Origin: Schistosoma mansoni
Taxonomy: Eukaryota > Platyhelminthes > Trematoda > Strigeidida > Schistosomatidae
DNA: 64,000 bases
Reading direction: 5' to 3'
NCBI RefSeq assembly: GCF_000237925.1
Contig: NC_031502.1
Span: 8,425,352-8,489,351 of the forward strand
Below are positions 50,001 to 63,855 of this stretch, piece after piece. Within the stretch, counting starts at the first letter, position 1. Every line of letters begins with the position of its first letter. Under the pieces are notes generated by a model. It did not search any database and was not told the origin of the DNA. It was given only the letters and a program-made list of their open reading frames with translations. The translations under genes and the position numbers were made by a program.

Positions 50001-52648
50001 TGCTCCTTGTTTAGAAGTTCATCGTTATTTAGTTGCTAATTCAAATGAATCTAGTAATAAAGGAGATGCTCATGCAGCATCAGGTGTGGGAGTTCCTGCA
50101 GTTGTATCACGCCATATACCTCGAAATCGTCATCATCGTATTGGAGATTTCGGAGAAGCAAAAGTTAAAATAAGCGGTTTCAATGATTCGGAGCTAGATA
50201 CAACTATTCGGGGTTGTTTACTAATTCTTGCTGAATTAGGTGAGCGTTTTGATTTGGTTGTTTATACCTCCTAAAGTAAGAAAACAATTATTGCTTATTT
50301 TTGTTTTACCGTGTTTCAAATAATTTACATCTCAATTTCATGGACATTCTTCTCTTACCAAGGTTTTATTTCCATCAATCAGTATTCAGTAAATTTGCAC
50401 TCTACTATAAGTCTCAACTCTGAATAAATCAATCTAGAAATTAGTGAGTCGTGTCTTCAATTTATTCACTAAAAATCATTGATGATTGAAAGGATAGTAA
50501 CCTGTTCGATCAAACATTTCCTCTTTGAATTACGAAGTCCTGATATCTGTTAGCTTTTTCAACGCGTTTGATGTTTACTCGTTAAGCTTTTGTATTATCC
50601 CGTTTGTTGATTATTATAATTAGACTCTGATCAGTTTTCGTTGCTATAATTATACCCCAAAAGGATTGCCCGTATACTGTCATTAGTTGTACCGGGACAT
50701 ATTTGTATTAAATAAAATTTACAAAAATATTTTCTCGTCACACGTTTTAGTATGGTTGGATTGTAGTTGATGCTGTGGTTTTTTGATAAACAAGAAAGGC
50801 GTCAAATAATAAGTCTAGTAAATCTATTATACCATTTTTTTTTACTTATGCAAATTAATATTCACACTAATTTCATCAGTAGTCGCATGCGTACTGACAT
50901 AATAAGAAGTGGACAGACGTAATGAAAAAATAGAGTTGTACTTAGAAATCTGGTATCCTGTCAAATCACATGTGCTGAAGCAAGGTGACTGTATTGAAAT
51001 GAGGTTGTTTCAGCTCTAGCTCAGTCGATTTCTAATTTTATATCAGTGATTAGGAAGTATATCGAAAGTTTATATATATATATATCACTCTCAGCGAGTT
51101 TTTAAGCACATCTTAAACGAATAAAAATAGGCATAACTCACTTAACTATCAGATATGTACTTAATGCTTTATGAATTCCTGGTTTGTATAGGTTTGTCTC
51201 TCGAGTTCGTCACATTATTTTGTCATAAAATGATATACTTTAGGTAGTCAGTAAAGTAGATTGCACTACTTGAAGCCACCTACAACGTGTACACTCAAAA
51301 CATTCGTCATATGTAGTGCACTTTGACAATTAAGTTACTATTCTGAGCTGGATTTTGGGATTTTTTATAACCAACTTCTAATTTCTAAAACGATCTGATT
51401 GTTGATCGACAGTTTAAACCGTGTGGCCACATCGCAACAACACACCAGACCTAATTATTAACACAACTCACTAAAAGTGAACCGAGATTGTAATAAACTA
51501 CATTTGATCAGCTAACAAGGCTTTTTAAAAAAATTATACAGTTATGTATTGAATATTATAACACAATAAATATTAGCAAGTGTCATCTAAGACAAAAGTG
51601 GCTTTAAAACAGTGACTCTGCCTTGTCTATCGGTTAGCCGTCAGTGAAATAAAGACTTGACTATCAGACCTAATTCTTGACTGTTTACTCATAGCGTTGT
51701 AGTAGTTAGCAGCATTTTCTAATTTTTGACTAATGATAAGAAGGATATCACTTTTTAATGACGGGTTTAATTTCTATCCACAATAGTTTCATAGAGTGTT
51801 GTTGCTATCTAGCTCTGAAAACTGAAGTGGTTAAGCCGAATTAGTGGTCCGGTATCAAGTGCTTCAACTATGCAATTCATCTCTTTAAATATTCTTCTTA
51901 TTTGTATCGCCTTTAGTTAATGTGATAGAGTGGTGACTCAATAGTTAAAATGTTCAACTTTCATCTACCTAATCACGGGCTCAAACCCTACTGCATGTAT
52001 TTCGGTTTAAACAATCGGGTAATACCACTAATACATCATACTTAGAGTGTAGCGGAACTCTAAATACACTAATCTGTACCTGACAAATGAATGAATTAAA
52101 TTTCATATGACCATTCTAATTTCACAGAGAACAGGAAAATATCCTTTTTTTCTTGAATATATTTCATTTGCAAATAATTGTTGTTGTTTTTTCTTTCTCT
52201 AGTTATTTTGGCTTTAGAACGTTTAATTTTACGCACAAATCCTTCAGTTGTTAATCATTCAAAAATTAAATTATCTTATTCCAATTATTACTATTATTAT
52301 TATTGTCATTACTATTACCACTACTACTATTATCATCATCATGATGTCGATCATACCAACAATCATCATCGACAGTTTTATAATAATAATAATAGTAATG
52401 ATAATAACAAGTCGAACGTTTCAATGGATAATGGAATAGGAAAAAAATTATTATTATTGTTTCCATTAATTGGACAAATTATAATTCAAGCTTTAATGAC
52501 TACATTCGTGTGCAATAATAGTACAATGCATACGTATCACTCGTCACGCATACACGAAGCTGTTATTCTATCGCTGATTGCAGTTCTTAATCGCTCAGAG
52601 TATGCACAACTTTTACCTAATAGTCTTATTTCGGTAAGACATACCTTG

Positions 52649-52686
<38 letters not shown>

Positions 52687-55600
52687 AATATAAACTGGCA
52701 AGTTATACAAATCTCACTCGATCAGTTAGAAGACAATATTTGTAAACACGGCCTGTGACTTGTACCTTTTAGAGGAAAAGTACTTCTGCAAAGCTGGTAG
52801 AAGCTTGAGCCTTTAGTTATTGTCTGCTATGAGCTTTTCTAAGTAGTCGGAAAGTTTTTGTATTTAGGCAGCTGTGTGTGCTGGTGTTGGCGTAGAAGTT
52901 GAGACCACTCAACGTATAATGTGAAGTAAAGCAGCTTACACCAATCAGGTTCATCTTTGGGCCTGTTGTGATGTTAGTGTGGTTTTAAAATGTCAACTTA
53001 TCAACGTTTCGGTTGGAGCGATCCTGCTCTATACCTGAAAAACACTGACCTCCAAGTTGAAGATATTCGGTGACTTTGTTTCCCATCATCGTTGTCACTA
53101 AAAGATAGCTAACATCCAGAAGTTATATCATGTTACCAATACGGAGGTTTAACAATGTGTATTCGGGTGCAGTGAAGATAACTCACTTGGTGTTAACATC
53201 TTGAAACACTGGCTTCTGTGGCTTGAATATATATTGCGAATATCACCCTAGCGAATTCTACATTGTTCATTATTTTCCGACTCTGGGACTGGTTGGAAAA
53301 GGAGGATAAGCAGTCAGTTCATGGCATGACGTAGTGGTATGAGGGAAAACAGTATAGGACTGGCATCTGTCGATCCTTCACGATTGTCTAGTTGAGGTCC
53401 TAGAGATAATGCAACACAGTGGGTTGAGACGTCCACAGGTATGACTCAGAATAGAGGCTGATGGAGATCTTGCTGTAGTGTTATTTAGTAGTCTTCAGAA
53501 AAAATGAAAGGAAATTCCTTACTTGAGAGTATTCTTCCTAGTCGTATTATGCTATTCATTCACTTCTTTCTGATTGTACTCCCTACTCCCCACTTCCTCT
53601 ATTTCTTCATAATTAAATTTCCTTATTTGTGTGACACATGTTTATTTCGGTGCCCTATTGTATCAGTATATATCTGCATTAAAGAATTAAATGAATAAAC
53701 TGGTGATTTATGCTCTAGCAAAAGAACCATTCATGATAAGAATGTCATAAACTTTTGATTTCAGTCGTTTTTCTAATATTAATGCCTATTTAACAGTAAA
53801 AATGTTCACACTATTTTGTTACAAAATAGGATTGACTGTGATGCCTCACTGTATTCATTTGGGCTTTTTTATAAATCAGTGCATTTGTGAAGTTTGGCGC
53901 ACAGAGTGTTTATGTGTGTGTTGTAAAAAATTGTTGGATGTAACCTCACTGTATTGATGACCTTGTGTGAGCCTATCATTTTTTGAGATATCCCTTCCCG
54001 GATTTTCGCGTCATGTTATAGGCGCAGCGAAGCATAGCACGTTTCTAATGAAGAACTAAGTAGAAATGGTTTATATGGAGTTCCTAAAGTGCTTAAAATT
54101 GACGAAATATTTTTTTACAACCATAGTGAATGTTACGTGATCTATAAACCACATTATTTAATTACTTGATTTGAATGTATGCTTGTTCAAGAGCATTTTT
54201 GTGGATAGGAATTATTTTCTCAATATAACCCTCCTAACCCTAACTCATAACCATCTCTTGACCTCTGATACCTAACGTGATCGTCTTTTCATCTACTAAA
54301 ATAGCTAAATCAACACATAAGAGTTTACCAATCATATTAAAACTATTTATCTACTGAAAGTTTATTGCTTTTTATCATTATTTGTTTCATAACCAAACAT
54401 TATTTCTTGATTGGCTAATGTGTCGCTCTAGGTCGTCCTTACAATTCGGTTTCATCATGTAGTCTAATGTTAGTTACTTAAATATGATTAACCGAATTGT
54501 TCTTATTTAATCGTAATTTAATATTTCTGTTAGCCGTGTTAAATATGGTCCATAATGAAAGCGGCACACTTATTAGAGACTATGGTTATAACAGTTGATA
54601 AAATACAAATTACTAACCTTCATTGATGATTATCAATATATTTTTTTCTTCACAGTGTAGTAGAAAATAATCCTAATGAAGTTCCAACTTTTGCTCCGGA
54701 TTTTTAGCCACATGTTTGAGTATGTGGGCCAGTGATAGATTACCGGTCATCCAAATCGAAGTAGGCTTAAATGTGGTTTAAATGAACTATTCAGACAGCC
54801 ATATTCAACCTAGGACCTAGTTTGAGTGTATATCATTCCAAGTTGCTTCACTACACCAACAAAGCATGCTAGCATTAAAAATGTTGATAACAAAAAAATC
54901 AGAATAATAATATTAGTGTCAATGATAGTAAAAACTGTACTAGTTATGGAGAACATAATTCAGAAGTAATAAATGAATTTACAGAATAAAAGGTATGCAA
55001 TAGCATTGAAATTCAAGGTCTAGAGAATGATACATCTGTCCCACTGCAACCATTTTCGCTTTATGTCACCCAGTTTCTTAAATCATTGATTAAAGTTACT
55101 CCTCCAACCCCAAATAAGAAGTCTGTACTTCAACCTGTGCCAATCTTATGTGTCAAAATAGGTGTTTGTTAAGGATATGTGGCACATGTCTCAACCTACT
55201 CAGTCGATTGTGATGTATGGCCGAGTTAGAAATGCACTGGTTGAATATCAACTCGTTTTTACCATTAAACCACTATTGTACTTCTAACTCTACTCATATC
55301 ACTGAGTCATAGTATTCCATTAATTTAAAATGCATAAGTAATGAATTGGAAGTGCATTTATTAGTATTTGTATCATTGTGGTGTATAATTTTTAGACTAT
55401 TACCAAACGCTTATCATTTGCTTTCTGTGCTTTCTGAAAATATTTATAATGTATTTTCACTATTCTTCTCCCATCAAAAAAATTAAATTGCAGAAATTCT
55501 TCGTTACTTTCACATCTTCACCATATTTTCTGCACCGATCAAAATTATCTTTCAACGTGTGAGTTTATTACGATAAATAAAATTATGTATTTTCTTTTAA

Positions 55601-58600
55601 ACTGTGCCAGGGTCCAAAAAAGAAAATCAGCGATAAATTCATCTTATAGCATCAAAGTATGTCAACATTTGCATAGGATACTTTTAAGTTAGAATACTAT
55701 GCGTCTCCATTCTTTATTAAATTTCAAACCTCTGTTTATTTATTATAATTATACACAATCAGTTTATTGTAGCTTTATGTTTGTATGTTTCTGTTGAGTT
55801 GACTGTGAGGATCATGTAGGTTGTGTGAGTGAAAAAAGCGTATTCTTATAGAATATTGGGTAATTAGATTATCCAAACACAGACAAATATAAATCTTAAA
55901 TTTCGAGAAAATCAAAAGGTGACGGTACGATAAAAACCTTTGACTTAAATTACATCAATCAAAGACTGTTTTTATGTCTTCATAGGACACTCAGGTTGTG
56001 GAAAAGAATATGAATTCATGGATTTTCAACATGTACTAAAGTCGCTGTTTGAAACGGCGTACTTTCTGCGTCTCCTGGTTCCTATGGTAGTGGTTGACGT
56101 ATTGTAACAAAATTGTTTTTCATTTGTTTAGTCGACCGATAATTGTCAAACTAAAACTCACTCTGTGCATTTCGATCTCGAAAGCCCATCAATATTTAAA
56201 CCCCTATACAGTTTAACTAAATTCCCTTTCCTCTTCTGTAAACTACTACTTAAAATTATTAAAGCTTTAATCAACACTTTTTGACATGTTACATGAGGTT
56301 ATTTGTGTTCTCTCTCTTTTTTCTCTGTTAATATGATTGTCACTGGATTGCGATGATAGATATCCTTCATTTCCAATCTGTGCTAGAAATAGTCTAATTC
56401 TTCTCCTTCGTTCATGGCCAGGTAAAGTTTCCATGCAATTGTCTGTGTTTATTTTCTTTATTGTTCTTTTAATGTGTGGTGATTTTAATAATATTATGGG
56501 TGTATTCATACTATATGTATTTTGGTACCGTCGATTTTGTTTTTAGAGTCAATCTTCCTTTCTGTGTCATATTGTGTGAAAAAAACATGATTCGTGATTT
56601 ATTATAAACACTTAAATTATGAATCCATATTCTATCTCTCATTTTTAATCCTTAATAGACACTATTAAATATATCGTTAAAGACTATTCAAGAACTGTTC
56701 AAAACTCTGATTTTTTCAGTTATGTACCATTTTTCATAGTGTTTATTTAAAACAAATAGCTTGCTGAATCAATGCAAATTTCCATGTATAATCACTTATC
56801 TAAAACTATATATTTTATGATTCAGAGTTTGTTACATCAAAAAGGTTTTAATTGTTAAAATGAATAAATTGAATACCGATCGACATGTCGAGGGACAACT
56901 GCTCACAAGATCGAATTGTTGACGTCAATTGAATCGACGTACAAAGACAAGACAGTAGAATAGGTTCATCTTTTAACAAAATAGCACACTTATGGATAAA
57001 ATATTGAATACAGGAATAAACATTGTTAGAAGTTATTTAACAAATAAATTATTAGAGGATATTTGAACTGCAGGTTCATTAAGCTAAGCATAAACCCGTT
57101 TAGATTTATCCTGTTTTGTTCTTGTCATGGTGATCGGAAAATATATATTGTTTATCAATTCTGTATACTTTCTGAATATGATTGTCAGATAGATAGGGTT
57201 CTAGTGAGTAGTGCTCTCTATACACCATAGTTGTTCTTTTAGACCTATCAATATTTCTCGTTTTAATTAACATAGGCAAATAGTAGCTTTTAAGTATTAT
57301 TATTTTCTGACTATCTAATAAAATATAGTATTACTCTGAGTCTAGTGGTTTCATCGAGACTTTTTGGGAGTATATTTTTTGAATTGTGTAAACTAACTAA
57401 AGTCATTTGGAGGATCTTTTTATTTGATAACAGCTGACGGAGCCGTTTCGGCCCTAGCGTATACCACTCCTCATTAGTATATACTTAAAGCCCTACCGAA
57501 GATTGAATTTTGATTTTTGCGGTTTTCTTTGAACATCATTGTTTCAGATTTCCTTGTTTCAAAACCCATCAACCATCAAAATAATAATAAAACGTTTAGT
57601 TCGCTTCTCCATACTTATTGGTTCAACATTATTGCATCATAACGTCGTGATAAAGTCTAGCCCCAGATAAGCACTTTATATATATATATATCCTACCTCT
57701 ATGAACATCTGGGAAAAAACTACTATATAAAAGTATATACTGGTTAGTTTCTTTATTTTAAGCTAAGATTCGACTGTTTTCACACCGTTTAACTAGTATT
57801 TGCATGTTCCATCCAGTGGCAATTAAAAAATGGATCTATGGTAAACTGTTGCGCAAAAAAAACTTAAAGGAATAAATGGAAAAACAGGATTAGCATAAGG
57901 CATTCATAGCCGAAGTAGCAAGTATACTAAGGCCCGAAAAGTAAGCCTAATAGTCAGGTCTTAATTGGTTGGAGAGCGAGTGACGTACAGACTGATTTCC
58001 TTTAATCGCTTGTCACATTTTTTTGTGTCAATATTTTGTATACAAAAATCCTATTTTATGCCATTGGAAAGCCTATTCCTCCGTCTGGTGCTCTTGCCTT
58101 TGATCTCAAAGCATTCGTGGGTGAGTGGGTGGTGATCCCCCGGTAAATTGGTTTCGTTAGCAGCCACCACTTGGTCAGTACGTATAATCAAAGTTTATCT
58201 ATCAATCAAAAGTTTCGTCTCAAGTCATAAAACTCTCTTTTGTAACAATATTACTCAGTTATTAACTTTTTCTTTACAATTTTATAGTCGTACTTAGTTG
58301 TTATGGTTCGTCTTTTGAATCAAAACTGAAGGGATTTGTGAACTTCGTAGTATTGTTCTTGTATTGTTTATCTGTAGTGTGTGTTCAGGTATCTCACATT
58401 CGCAATTTACTTTCAACTACTTCTTTGTTTGATTTTGTCTTTTATTTTTCTTTTATTTATTTATTTAAACACATAAATATTGGTACAGGGAAGCACCAGA
58501 TAAATATGCGCCTCACAAATCTCATTCGATTTGTGTGAGGGCTGTGATACTGCCCAGGTGCCCAGACTGAAGCAGGTGGTTTTCTTAGGGGGCCACACCC

Positions 58601-61600
58601 GGAGCCTTTGACCTAAAGGTCTGATCCACAAGGCAGTGGAGCATCGTGAAGAGATACAGTCCCATGGTAGCCGGTGACCAACAGTTGGTTCATACGCCAT
58701 TCATTCCCTCAGGGTACTGGAGCCCATGTGCACCATTGGTTTGGAATCAGGGTTTTCCAACTCCCCTAGGTGGATCCTCCACATCCACCAACCCGGTTAA
58801 AGCGCCGGACATTCGCTTTTCGTCCTCTCACTTTTGTGAACAACACCCCCGCCACGAGAAGGCATTGAGTAGGACTTCCCTGGCAGAGGCTATATATTCG
58901 CTAGCCGTGTGAGAGCATTTGGAGAGGGAGAGCAGACTCTCCCCAATCTCGGCCGTACCAGGGCATTTGGGGGTTTATTTTTTCACAAGTATTTTCATTG
59001 TTTAGTGGTAATTAAAAACAGTTTTTCATAGTTTTTGCCAATATATGGTATCAGCTCATAAAGTTAATGACTGCTGAATTTAGCCCTGGTAATAAATGCA
59101 AACTATCAGGTCATTCACCCTTTCTTCTTGAACCACATAATCTTTTTTTACCATCACTGATATTGTTAATACTCCTACTACACTGATTTTTCCTGTTAAT
59201 TTCATTTCGATATATTGTTATCGTGTTGCAATTTGAAACGATGCACATATATGGCAGGTTCTACATTGTTTATGACTCACTGTTAGCTATTCTAATACAA
59301 TGCAGAGATTTTTTAAGGATGTACAACATAACCACATAATATATAGCTTAAAGAAAAACATCTTTGTTATTTTTCATTCTAAGCCGTAATTTATTTCTAT
59401 TTTATTATTGATAGGTATTTTCCATTTTATTCATGATGGTCTCCCAACTTTACAAACTCTACTGTATACGTTGGGTGTTGGTAATACAGAAATAAGAGTG
59501 AGTTGTGAGAAAATATTAACTGGTTGATCAGATTTTTTATTCACTTGATAAAATATACTAATGACTTATTTTCAGTTACACTATAGTTATGTGTTATTAA
59601 TTTGACCAAAGCAAATAAATATGTCGGGCAAATACACTAACCTTACTAAATAGTATTTAGTTATTTAATTGTGCAGCGGAAGTGAATTTAACTTGTAAGA
59701 ATAGTAAAAGGCAAGATTGAATAATGAGTAGAAGATAGCAGACTATTCAGTATATAAAATCTACACATGATTAAAGTGATGGTAGTAGCCTGATTAATGA
59801 TTATTAATTTTCAACTGTATTATCTAAAATATTGTAATCATTGGCTCTTACTATCTTTTACAGCTCAACTAAAAAAAATCTGTAGTTTACTATAGGGATA
59901 GGATAATAAAAGTCCATATATATACCATACAAGAACTGGTATACTACATGTGATATTTTGCCATTTTACTTGTCATTGGTTTATATTTAAATTTATATTA
60001 CTTCCGTTGTTTCCAGTGTATTATCATCTTTACTCAATTGAATGATGGGCACATGGTGTACTATATTTTAAGTTTTGCCAATTATTTAAGTTTCTGGATT
60101 AAAATCGTTTGTGCCTCATGTTTGTGCTTAAGATTAGATTTCATGTGGACCTGGTAAAGAAGTGTTGGAACTGGCTTTATTATCGCTAGCGGTAACAAAA
60201 GGAGCACCCAGTGATCTTTGTTTATTAGTCTGTGGGTTCATATTTACTGTAAGAGTTATGAAACTACCTTACAACTCAGATATAGGTAGGTGTAGTGAAA
60301 CTTAAACTTCTGACTTTATACTGGAATTCATAAATCACCTAGGGTAGTGGTTCTGGCTATTTCCTCAAAATCTTAAGCCTAATGTCATTCTTCACTTCAT
60401 TATTGAATTGTATTCTTCCCTTTTGAATTACATCTTATCCCATATTCAGCTTTTTATTGGAATGGATATCGTCATATTTCCTTCACTAAATCTCAACGTA
60501 CTAATTTATTTACTCTAAGAGCTGATAACTAATTAGACAACATGATTTAGATATGCGTGTAAGCTCGGTGCTACATCGTTAACTGACTGATTCAGTGTGT
60601 ACAGTCTTGAGTGACATGTATGTTAAGACAGATAGTAAATACAACAATAAACACACAATAAAACGCCTGTTTAGATCGCTATATTTCATACAATATCACA
60701 GAAAAAAAAGCAATCAATGGACATGGAAAGTTATTGTAATTAATAGAATGTTCGAAAGCAAATACATGGATTACCCAACTGATTTATTTTTCCACTAAGT
60801 TGTAACTTTAAATTGATGATCATGGAGTGAGATCGTAAAGCATACGTTTATCTAAGAATAAGGATAGTAGTGTTGTATTTTTGAGATGGATGATGCATCT
60901 CAAAGAATACAACGCGAATAGATAAAGGGTTATTTCCTGCATCAAAGTAGTAAACTCTTCTTCTTTTCGTCTTTCTCTCTATTCCATAGAACCAAATATT
61001 AAGCTTATTATATGGTTTATTTCCAACAGTACCTATACCCCATTCATCTGTCAAGGAATTAGAACCAACTATACTGGGTCTTATTGAAGCATTATCTACC
61101 GGTTCATCTTCTTTGTTACCTGTAATAAATCTATCGAGTTCACCAGGGAAAAGAAGTGATTATTTACGCAACGAAATGTCATCTTCATATTTGGACAGTT
61201 CTTCACGACGTCTGTTCTCAATCTTACCAGTGAGGTGTATTTCATCATCATCATCATCATCATCTAGTGCTTGGGATATTGAAGGTGATTTCATTCCTGC
61301 AGAAGGTTGTCGTCTTTTAATTAAGTATGATTCTATTGGAATTGATCTAATGAATAATTATTATGCCATCTTACTTGCTACATTGGTTGAAGCTGGATTA
61401 TACGAGGTGTGTGTTAAATCCCTTTTTCGTATTTATGTATGTGCGTGTATAAATGTGCAGTGGTATTGTTATATTTCTTAATTATCTGTGTTAACTACTT
61501 ATCTCTTGCTTAGTATTTCCATTTAACTTTTACCTAGATTGTATCGTTTTTTCTGTCTTTTTATGTGGTTATTACAACGATGTGAAATGCAAATCAATCC

Positions 61601-63810
61601 GAATCTTCTCAGTTTATATATAAACATAAGTGATCGGTTTATATATACATATATATATTGATTAACACTTATTATCAATCATAACTTTTATTTACCAGTC
61701 AATGTTACTAAAAGTAGGCTCGGATTTACTATGACGCAATCAATTTAATACCTAGAAACCAATTTCACTTGTCTGTGGGTAGGCATACGTGTATACTTTG
61801 TTTTTATGCATTGAAGTCATTTTTCTGATTGATGCAAGGTATTAGATAAAGAACAAAAATAGTATACTCGTATTTATGTCTCAGTAAACATATGTGTGTC
61901 TCAAAGCTTGTTTGAATATTTACGGAAATATGTTTTAGAAACTGCACGGTTATTACAAAGAGAATCGTTATTTACAGCTTTATTTTTGGTTAAATATTTG
62001 CAGTCAGCTGATAGATGGTAGTGTTTTCAGATTTTATACAAGTCCAATATTCATCATCATGATGTATTTACAGTCTAAAAAGAACTGATGTTCTATCCCG
62101 ATTTACAGTTCTGGGAAAATCCACTTTTGTACTAGTACGTGTAGTGATGAATATCGAATTTGGAGTTTCTTTTCATATGTCAATACTGGGATGCAGGTAT
62201 AAAATGCACGTCCAGGAATTCCTCTACTAGCTATTATAAATGTAAATGCTATCGAAATCGTGTTATCTGTTCAAGTAAATCAGTATGCCATTGAAAACTA
62301 ATCGTCAAAGTGATTGTCAAATTATCGGCTACGTTAATGCAAAATCCTTAGGAGTTAATAATGAAAGGTGAGACTATAGTTTATGGACGAACCAATCACA
62401 TTTAAGATAGCAGGTTTTGGATTTTGGCGCGGAATTCATCCACTCATTCGAATAAATACCATTTATGCATTATAGCTGATGTCATTTCGTGATGAAAACA
62501 TTAAATCTAGTTCCTAACCCCAACATTCAACTGTAAATGTTAACCCTAATTCCTCACACTAATATGTAACCCTCATTTAACCCTGGTAAGAAGATGGAGA
62601 TTTCAAGGTCATTTGGCGTTGCTCAAAGGTCATCCGTAAATTATAATCTTACCCAATAAACTTCTATTCAACCACTCATCGTTGATTTTGGTAAATTATT
62701 GACGAATAGTTTTACATAGTTATATTATTGATCTTAAGAAATTTGCGGATTATTTAACCTCCATTTTAGTTCTTGAGAGCATACAATTACTTTTGTTTAA
62801 TAGTTGACAATCTACTTAATTTCTTGAAACTTATCAGTTTACGTAATACAGTATGAGCACAATGTTGTGTACCAATTTATGTGGAAATATTAGTATTCTT
62901 ATTTCCTAAATTTTTTAGGCTCTGATTCGTGCAGTTTCTGATTCAAATCAAGTAACATCTACTCGTGCTGGTTATCTTCTTGGTTTGTTGGCTTACAAAG
63001 TAAGTTATTAAATTTCTCATAACTTATATCGTTAATCTGATCTCATTTTGTACATTTTATCGAAAGTGTAGTAGTAGTGGAACCTATTTATCAAATAAAA
63101 GTGTAATTAAACAACATTTTGATTGAGTTGATTAAAAATACTGCGAGTCATTGGTTGATAGAAATCTATTTGTTTCAGAAAACAATTACAATGTAAATGA
63201 AAAATATGTGTTACCATTATGCATTACCATTCAATGAATCATTTCTTAAACCCATTAAGCTTTCATGAATTCAAGTTCTAATTTTTATTCATTCACTACT
63301 TAGTACCTGATCTATGTACTCGTCTTTATCATACTGTGTATACTTAAGAGAGCTAGTAATACTTTGCAAAAGCACCAAGCTTCTTTCACAACTGAAAAAG
63401 TGAAGCTATAGCTGTATGGATCAACTGCTTTTTAACCATTAGGGCATCACTGAGAGCGCATTTATTAATAATTAATAATATTAATATTTTTGTACAATAT
63501 TTCATAAAAGATCGTCTAAGCATTCTATTTAGTTTTTTCAACGTTCTATGTTGTAGTAGCATAATATGAGTATGGTAAATTGATTCCATTCAACTATTCT
63601 GTAAAGTGAGGGAAATTTTTTTTCATACTGGTTATTGGGTTATTCATCTGCAAAGAGAAAAAAACCACTACAATCCAAAAAATCCCACATTGGTTTACTA
63701 ATGTCCAAAGGTGATGTGGTGAGAAGTGTTTACTGGTAATAAAATTTTAATTTGTATCCTGTATTAGGTAGACTATAGACAAGGTATAAAGTACACATAT
63801 ATGTATCTAT

Positions 63811-63855
<45 letters not shown>

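Noticed and set aside
52266-52466. Minus-strand Tyr/Asp/Asn-rich frame
   Set aside because: It is the antisense shadow of the triplet-repeat tract in the RICTOR exon.
54215-54260. Telomere-like ccctaa words (also 62515-62590)
   Set aside because: Too few, irregular and interspersed; no array of exact units.
58646-58912. 88-codon frame also seen at 34088-34435
   Set aside because: Lies within the GC-rich 500-bp short element; open frames arise there by composition and are cut differently in each copy.
63815-63852. TA repeat tracts as promoters or terminators
   Set aside because: (TA)n tracts occur in several introns here and look like ordinary microsatellites.
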